From Merluccius polli (lineage: Eukaryota; Chordata; Actinopteri; Gadiformes; Merlucciidae): a DNA stretch of 64,000 bases. The DNA is taken from NCBI GenBank assembly GCA_030340625.1, contig JAOPHQ010000626.1, forward strand, positions 1-64,000, written 5' to 3'. Positions 59,122-64,000 of this stretch are shown one piece after another; position 1 is the stretch's first letter; the number at the start of each line of letters is the position of its first letter. The notes under the pieces were generated by a model. The model ran no database searches. It was not told the DNA's origin and worked only from the letters and a program-made list of their open reading frames with translations. A program made the translations under genes and the position numbers.

Positions 59122-59360
59122 ACAGACACACCACCACCCATCAGCTCCAACTCCCTCCCTCCCTCCCTCCCTCCCTCCCTCCCTCCCTCCCTCCCTCCCT
59201 CCCTCCCTCCCTCCCTCCCTCCCTCCCTCTCCATGCATTGCCCCCCCTCCCCTCCCTCTCCTCCCTCTCCCTTGTCTTCCTCCATGCATCGCCCCTACTC
59301 CCATCCCCCCCTCTCCCTCCAAGCCTCGCCCCCCCCCTCCCTCTCTCCCTCCATCTCTGC
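59083..59360. repeat. (CA)n, (CTCC)20 and CT-rich block
   Basis: A CA tract at 59083-59116 is followed at 59151-59230 by an 80-base (CTCC)n tract, then C/T-rich sequence with CCATGCATTGCCCC and CCATGCATCGCCCC spaced about 56 bases apart, a degenerate duplication. Confidence 0.95.
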
Positions 59361-60579
59361 TTTCCTAATCCCATCCTCCTGAAGACTGTAATTGAGTAGT
59401 GTTGCATGCTGGGATTAGTGGCTGTTATGCTGGGTATTATCATTGCAGGAGGAATGTGGGTGAGAGAGTGGGTTACTGGGATCTGGAGAGGCTGGCAGGC
59501 AGGCGATGGGGGCCCAGCTAGCATGTGACTGTGCTGTGGAGACATGCAGAGCAGGGAGAGATTGTGGTTCCTGTCATCTGAACCCAGATCTGTCCAGGTG
59601 CATCTCTGGGCTCAGTACGACTCGGTATCCCCTCGACTGGCAGTACAATCTAGAAAACCACAAGAACAACACAGTATAAGCCACCAACGTCAACATCACC
59701 GAAACAATGATGGATGTGTTGGCACACGGAGCTATAGCTAGCATGCACCTGTAGCTAACGTATGGCTGTTGCTATTCATTTGGAATTGCATTTCATCAGA
59801 AACGGGGGCAGCTATTGTCGTGATGGATGGCGTTAGCGGCCCATTCGCGGGGATCCATTGCATGTTTCGTTGATGTGATTTTGGCAGCGAGCGGCTTCAC
59901 CACATCATCAAGGAAGATTGACTGGGCTAGTGTTAGCACTTCACATGTCATTGCCAATACCTTATTGATCAGCACTCTGAACCCTTAGTACCCTATGGGA
60001 GCTAATCCACCCCCTTATTCACCTGTCCTTTCGCAAGGGGAAAGGCTAAACAGAGGCTAAACGCATGGATTGATATGGATGTTCACCCGGTCGCCCCGCT
60101 GACCGACCGACTGACTCCTCACGGAAACCTGAACTTGGACCAAAGTTCTGCATTGAAATGAACATCCGACACAAAATACTGTTGATGCAGTAAGTTGTTT
60201 ACGGGGGGAAAATGATGAGACCCCGTTTTGCGGTGTAGCGTATGGACTTCTGATTTTCTTTGCAGTGTGCAAATTCTAATCGGCCGGCTTGTCATAGCGA
60301 GGCCAGCGTGAGGTAGGATGTGTATTTAAACTCTTGAGGATTTATAAAAAGTCGGGGGAAACTGCAGAGGAATCATCAAGTTTATTTTGCTGTACTCTGT
60401 AAGCTGCTTAAGTCCTTTAGCAGCTTAGCATTGCCATATTAACATCACCCACTGAGACAGCGCTCTGACAGGCTGCCTCCCTCCACACCGGCGCCGGCTG
60501 CCTGACTGAAAGGCACAATGGAGGGAGGAGAGGGTCTGTTGAGCCCGTGGACCGACACGGCACACGGACGGCAGGAGGC
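59361..60579. other. Single-copy non-coding DNA
   Basis: No gene recognised. Several TTAGC/GCTAGC strings occur between 59515 and 59760. The sequence is repeat-free. Confidence 0.45.
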
Positions 60580-60890
60580 ACTGCATGTACACACACTTAT
60601 TCACACGGACGGACACGCTCAAGCACCCATTTGCAGGCATGCACGCACCGCACATGCACACGCATTTTCTTCTTTACTTCCATTGCGCATACACACACGG
60701 CCTCACTCGCTCGCACACAAATACACACTATCGCACACACACACACACATACAAATACACACACACTCATACACGTTCGCTTGCATGCTCACACACAAAT
60801 ACACACCCTCACATGCACACACATACAAATGCACACACATACATACCAACACACACACACACACACGTCTAAATACATACACATAGGCTG
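60580..60890. repeat. Degenerate CA-rich simple sequence
   Basis: Interrupted CACACA, ACATACAAATACACAC and GCACGC strings over 300 bases. The His/Thr-rich frames of 95-122 codons are artefacts. Confidence 0.93.
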
Positions 60891-61260
60891 AGGAGTGGAA
60901 CAACCCCCCCTATGGCCCAGAGGGAGGTACAGCGTTGTCTGCAGATGCAGCTGCACGATAGATTGATCAGGGAGGGAGCAAGCGGCTTCCCCACCTGCCC
61001 CGTCCTCCCCCTCCCGCTCACCTCCCCGGAGGTGGGGGAGCATAACCCCAAGATCTGGGGGTCTCTGTCCTCAGCCTCTCCACTCCTCCTGCCGCCGCTT
61101 CGGTCCCGACGTACAGCAAACCCCGGAGAGAGGGGGCTGGCGCCGGGGCTTAAATACCGCCTGGCCAGGCCGCTTGTCAGCAGAAATCCCTCGCTATCAG
61201 CCCAGTCGACACGCACCAGGTGCTTCACTCCGCTGCTCCGTGTGAAATAGTTACTCATGA
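60891..61260. other. GC-rich non-repetitive block, open on both strands
   Basis: This 370-bp block is GC-rich and free of repeats. It carries frames of 112 codons on the plus strand (60912-61250) and 129 codons on the minus strand (60869-61258). High GC alone lowers stop-codon frequency. Near 61150 is GGGGCTTAAATACCGCC, a TATA-like string in GC-rich surroundings. I recognise no protein domain in either frame. It may be a CpG-rich regulatory element, a promoter or an unrecognised exon. Confidence 0.3.
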
Positions 61261-62281
61261 GTGGCGAATTCTGCGAGGTGATTCAGTCCTTATGGTCTCC
61301 TGTCCCGGTAACATGCGTAAGCTGCTTACAAACACTTTGTAGTGGCTGGTATTATGGCACACAAAGGTGAAGGTGTTCGTGTTTTTAAATATCAGAAATG
61401 TCAGAAAAGGAAAAGCAACCTGTCAGAGCTGGTTGCTTAAACAATATGTATTTCTAGAGGAGCGTGCGTTTGTGTTTTGCCTTGTAGAGCTGTGTTTATG
61501 CCAGGTTCATTTTTTTGTGCGAAGACTTGGAGTCCTCTGGTGGTATGCGGGAGCAGGCTTTCCACACCCGAAGCCTTGTTTTCATCCTACTCTCATCATG
61601 TTGGCCTTGGTTTTTTTTTATTTATGTTGCCTTGTATTGCTATATTACAATTCATTAAAATAAAACAAATACCCCTCTCTTCTTTGAGAGTGCCTCATGC
61701 TTGTTGTAAGTCACGAATATGAGACACAGCCATGCCATGATGGCTAATAAAACAACATTACAGGCTTTCCACACCCAAACTCTTGTTCTATTACTCACTT
61801 GTCTTTTTATATTTTATTGCTATGTTCACCCCCCTTTTAAGCACTTTATTCCAAACTAAAACCAAATACATCTTACAGATCTCATCTCTTCCTTGAGGGT
61901 CCCTGCCCATTAGGTTCTGGAGAGCATACCTCTGGGTGTTGGTGTATAATTTATAACATGTGATGCACGTTTGTCTGGGTAATGAGAGCCGACCGCCTCC
62001 TCTCCACCTACTGTATGGCCTGATTGATTAGGGCACAGCCACAACACACGCAATGCAGTCCGTGCCTCCCCTTAGTGCTGTGGACTTCATAGAAGCCATA
62101 TTAGCCCACATGTATTATCATGAAATATTCACCAGCCTGTGTCTTATAAATCACCAAGTGGGCAGGGATTATGGGGTATGCCGAGAACTGGAGGGATCAG
62201 GGTCAAGACATTTCTCTCTCTTTTCCTTTTTTCCTGCTGCTCTGCTTTCTCGCCATTTCTCTCTGGGAGAGAAATAGCTTC
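61261..62281. other. Single-copy non-coding DNA
   Basis: No gene recognised. CTTTCCACACCCGAAGCCTTG (61559) and CTTTCCACACCCAAACTCTTG (61765) lie about 207 bp apart, and TGTTGCCTTGTATTGCTATAT versus TTTTATTGCTATGTTC follows each, so this may be an old duplicated segment. Confidence 0.45.
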
Positions 62282-62432
62282 TCTATCTATCTATCTATCT
62301 ATCTATCTCTCTCGCGCTCTCTCTCTCTCCTGTCTCTCCCTCTCTCTCCTGTCTCTCTCTCTCTCCCTCCTCTCGCTCTCTGCTTGCCTGTATATGCACT
62401 GACATACAGAGAGAGAGAGAGAGAGTGAGAGA

Positions 62433-62470
<38 letters not shown>
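62282..62470. repeat. (CTAT)n, CT-rich tract then GA-rich tract
   Basis: About seven CTAT units, a CT-rich tract to about 62388, a 20-base spacer, then a GA tract from 62409 to 62470. The CT and GA parts are complementary and could form an imperfect hairpin. Confidence 0.95.
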
Positions 62471-62473
<3 letters not shown>

Positions 62474-62593
62474 AGCATGTCAGTGAGAGACCACAGGGTG
62501 GGGTAGGAGGACACACAATAAGCCATATGTCTTCACTCTGCAGCACAGCAGCCTCGGGGAGAAGGCGGGAAAACCAGCCTGACCCACTCCTTA

Positions 62594-62652
62594 TACACAC
62601 ACACACACACACACACACACCCATGTGTACACAAACACACACACACACACCC
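62594..62652. repeat. (CA)n repeated with CCCATGTGTACAC
   Basis: Two CA tracts, each followed by CCATGTGTACACA, giving a duplicated compound unit of about 40 bp. Confidence 0.93.
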
Positions 62653-63705
62653 ATGTGTACACATACGCCTTCTTTTTGAGTAGAGAACAGAAGCTGCACT
62701 CTTTCTCAGTGTTTTAGTCAGGCGTTTTGTGACACAGATACATTACATTTCTAATGTCTACGATACTATTTGAGAATTGGAAGTGGCTGTTGATGCATGT
62801 ACATGTTTTGTGATGTCACAACTAGATTGAACCAATCACAGTTCGGTATGCAAATATGGCCACATTATCTACATTCGGCAGGTTTACCTCACGCAGCAAA
62901 TGGGTGTAGGGTAGGGACGGGAGACATGCCCATAGTTCATACTTAACGTAATAACTAATGAATAAAAAACACATTAACTACTACTTATAATTCATACAAT
63001 GCATTCAAGGGTTTAAAATGGGACCATTACCTCTGTGTCCTTAATGTGTTCTTTGTGTGTTTTTTTTTAAATAAGCCAAATGCATTTAAAGGCAATGTGT
63101 GAAGGATTGCCCTATTGTGGGACATATTGAAGATAAGGCAAACAGACATTGCAAGTAATGGTTTGTGAATACTGATATGGATTATGGGTATTATTTAGCA
63201 GTACGTTGCATTGTGGTGCGTTACAGGGCTCATAGCTATAGCTGAATAATGGAGGGGCAAACGTAAACAATAGGCCCTGGGTTGGGCTTCAATCACTTAC
63301 CCACACCCTTTAATATCCAACCACATATGGAACATGTCCATGTCAAATAGGTATGTGGTTTCCCCTTTTAGGCATTAGTGAAGTTGGTGGTAGCTTGTTG
63401 GTCCATTAAAGTAAACACACGTATCAACAGCTATTTTTCTAACCATATGCCATGCACAGGGACAGACACGTGCACACATGAACACACACATATGCAAGCT
63501 AGTCTAGATCAATGCAAGAAATCATTATTGTTACTCATGCACGCACGCACACAGGCACGCACACACATTTATTTTTGCACTCACAGTATGGGTATATATC
63601 TAAACATGTATGGATACACATGTATGGATACACATATATATATAATGCTATATTAACATGTATAGATATACAGTACATGCTAGCTATGTGTGTATATATA
63701 TATAT
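62653..63705. other. Single-copy AT-rich non-coding DNA
   Basis: No gene recognised. Short CA/GCAC-rich parts at 63480-63570 and a repeated TGTATGGATACACA at 63605-63635 are the only simple sequences. Confidence 0.5.
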
Positions 63706-63802
63706 GACACTCGGGGCGATAACGGCGTTATCGGCTGTGATAACGCGAGATTTTTATCGGCGATAATATTTTTATCGCCGATATTATCGCGAACCGAAAT
63801 CC
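63706..63802 (+). mobile_element. hAT-like terminal module
   Basis: GACACTCGGGGCGATAACGG starts a palindrome-rich block: CGATAACG-G-CGTTATCG, then TAACGCGAG and ATCGGCGATAA-5 bases-TTATCGCCGAT. The same CGGCGATAA..TTATCGCCG module with TAACGCGAG nearby lies at 17050-17090 in the opposite orientation, so both are ends of one family. The rest of the element is missing or replaced by CTCCGGT-containing sequence and an AT tract. Confidence 0.65.
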
Positions 63803-63885
63803 TCCGGTGGCACCCCCCCCCCCGCGCTCTATAATTCGGCAACTGAAGGCTCCGGTAGCAGCACCCGTTCAACAAAAAGCTCCGG

Positions 63886-63888
<3 letters not shown>

Positions 63889-63940
<52 letters not shown>
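63889..63940. repeat. (AT)n microsatellite
   Basis: About 26 AT units; a source of assembly length error. Confidence 0.97.
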
Positions 63941-63943
<3 letters not shown>

Positions 63944-64000
63944 GAGATCAAGAGAGCCAGGAAGACAAAGTGCTCCTCTGATCAGCATGCCATATAAATG

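Noticed and set aside
60580..60890. His/Thr-rich frames of 95-122 codons
   Set aside because: Translations of degenerate CA simple sequence.

Overview
This window looks like a non-coding stretch of a ray-finned (teleost) fish nuclear genome. The evidence is the repeat content. There are several tRNA-derived SINEs ending in the widespread fish tail GTAAGTCGCTTTGGAYAAAA, small hAT-type elements with 8-bp target duplications, a decayed LINE with endonuclease and reverse transcriptase segments, and a very high density of long CA/TG, CT/GA, AAT, GGA, CTCC and AT microsatellites. Such short-tandem-repeat density is known from codfish genomes in particular, but the species cannot be fixed from sequence alone. 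I found no host protein-coding gene, tRNA, rRNA or CRISPR array that I can support. The long open frames all lie in simple repeats, in transposon remnants, or in unrecognised sequence.

Layout. 1-5 kb: mostly single-copy AT-rich sequence with one minus-strand SINE (1.1 kb) and an exact 5 x 38 bp tandem array (2.8 kb). 5-12 kb: a 292-bp hAT MITE with perfect 8-bp duplications (5.6 kb), CT/poly-C repeats (6.4 kb), two SINEs (7.4 and 10.7 kb) and a 507-bp inverted-repeat element with a central hairpin (11.0-11.5 kb). 12.3-15.1 kb: a decayed minus-strand LINE containing a duplicated 3' segment. 16.5-17.1 kb: a hAT end carrying a poly-G minisatellite. 20-24.8 kb: a SINE, an 18-copy 37-bp minisatellite, and a nested pair in which a hAT MITE sits inside a long-inverted-repeat element that keeps a THAP-like codon stretch. 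25-50 kb: largely single-copy sequence interrupted by microsatellites, polypyrimidine tracts, a small Harbinger-like MITE (36.9 kb), a chimeric inverted SINE (39.6 kb) and a degenerate 6/12-bp minisatellite (42.2 kb), then retroelement 3' ends, a SINE and a MITE (47-50 kb). 51-52.1 kb: a broken hAT/ZMYM1-like transposase pseudogene. 54.6-55.4 kb: an 817-bp hAT element with three runs of 19-27 G. 55.5-64 kb: microsatellite-rich sequence ending in another hAT-like terminal module and an (AT)n tract.

Between the repeats lie several repeat-free blocks rich in TAATTA-type and other transcription-factor-like motifs (for example about 8.7, 21.3, 27.3, 44.3 and 46.6-46.9 kb). They resemble the conserved non-coding elements found around developmental genes, so an intergenic desert or a long intron is the best reading. 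That is inference: conservation cannot be judged from one sequence. Transposon family names below rest on terminal motifs, target duplications and recognised protein motifs, not on database searches.
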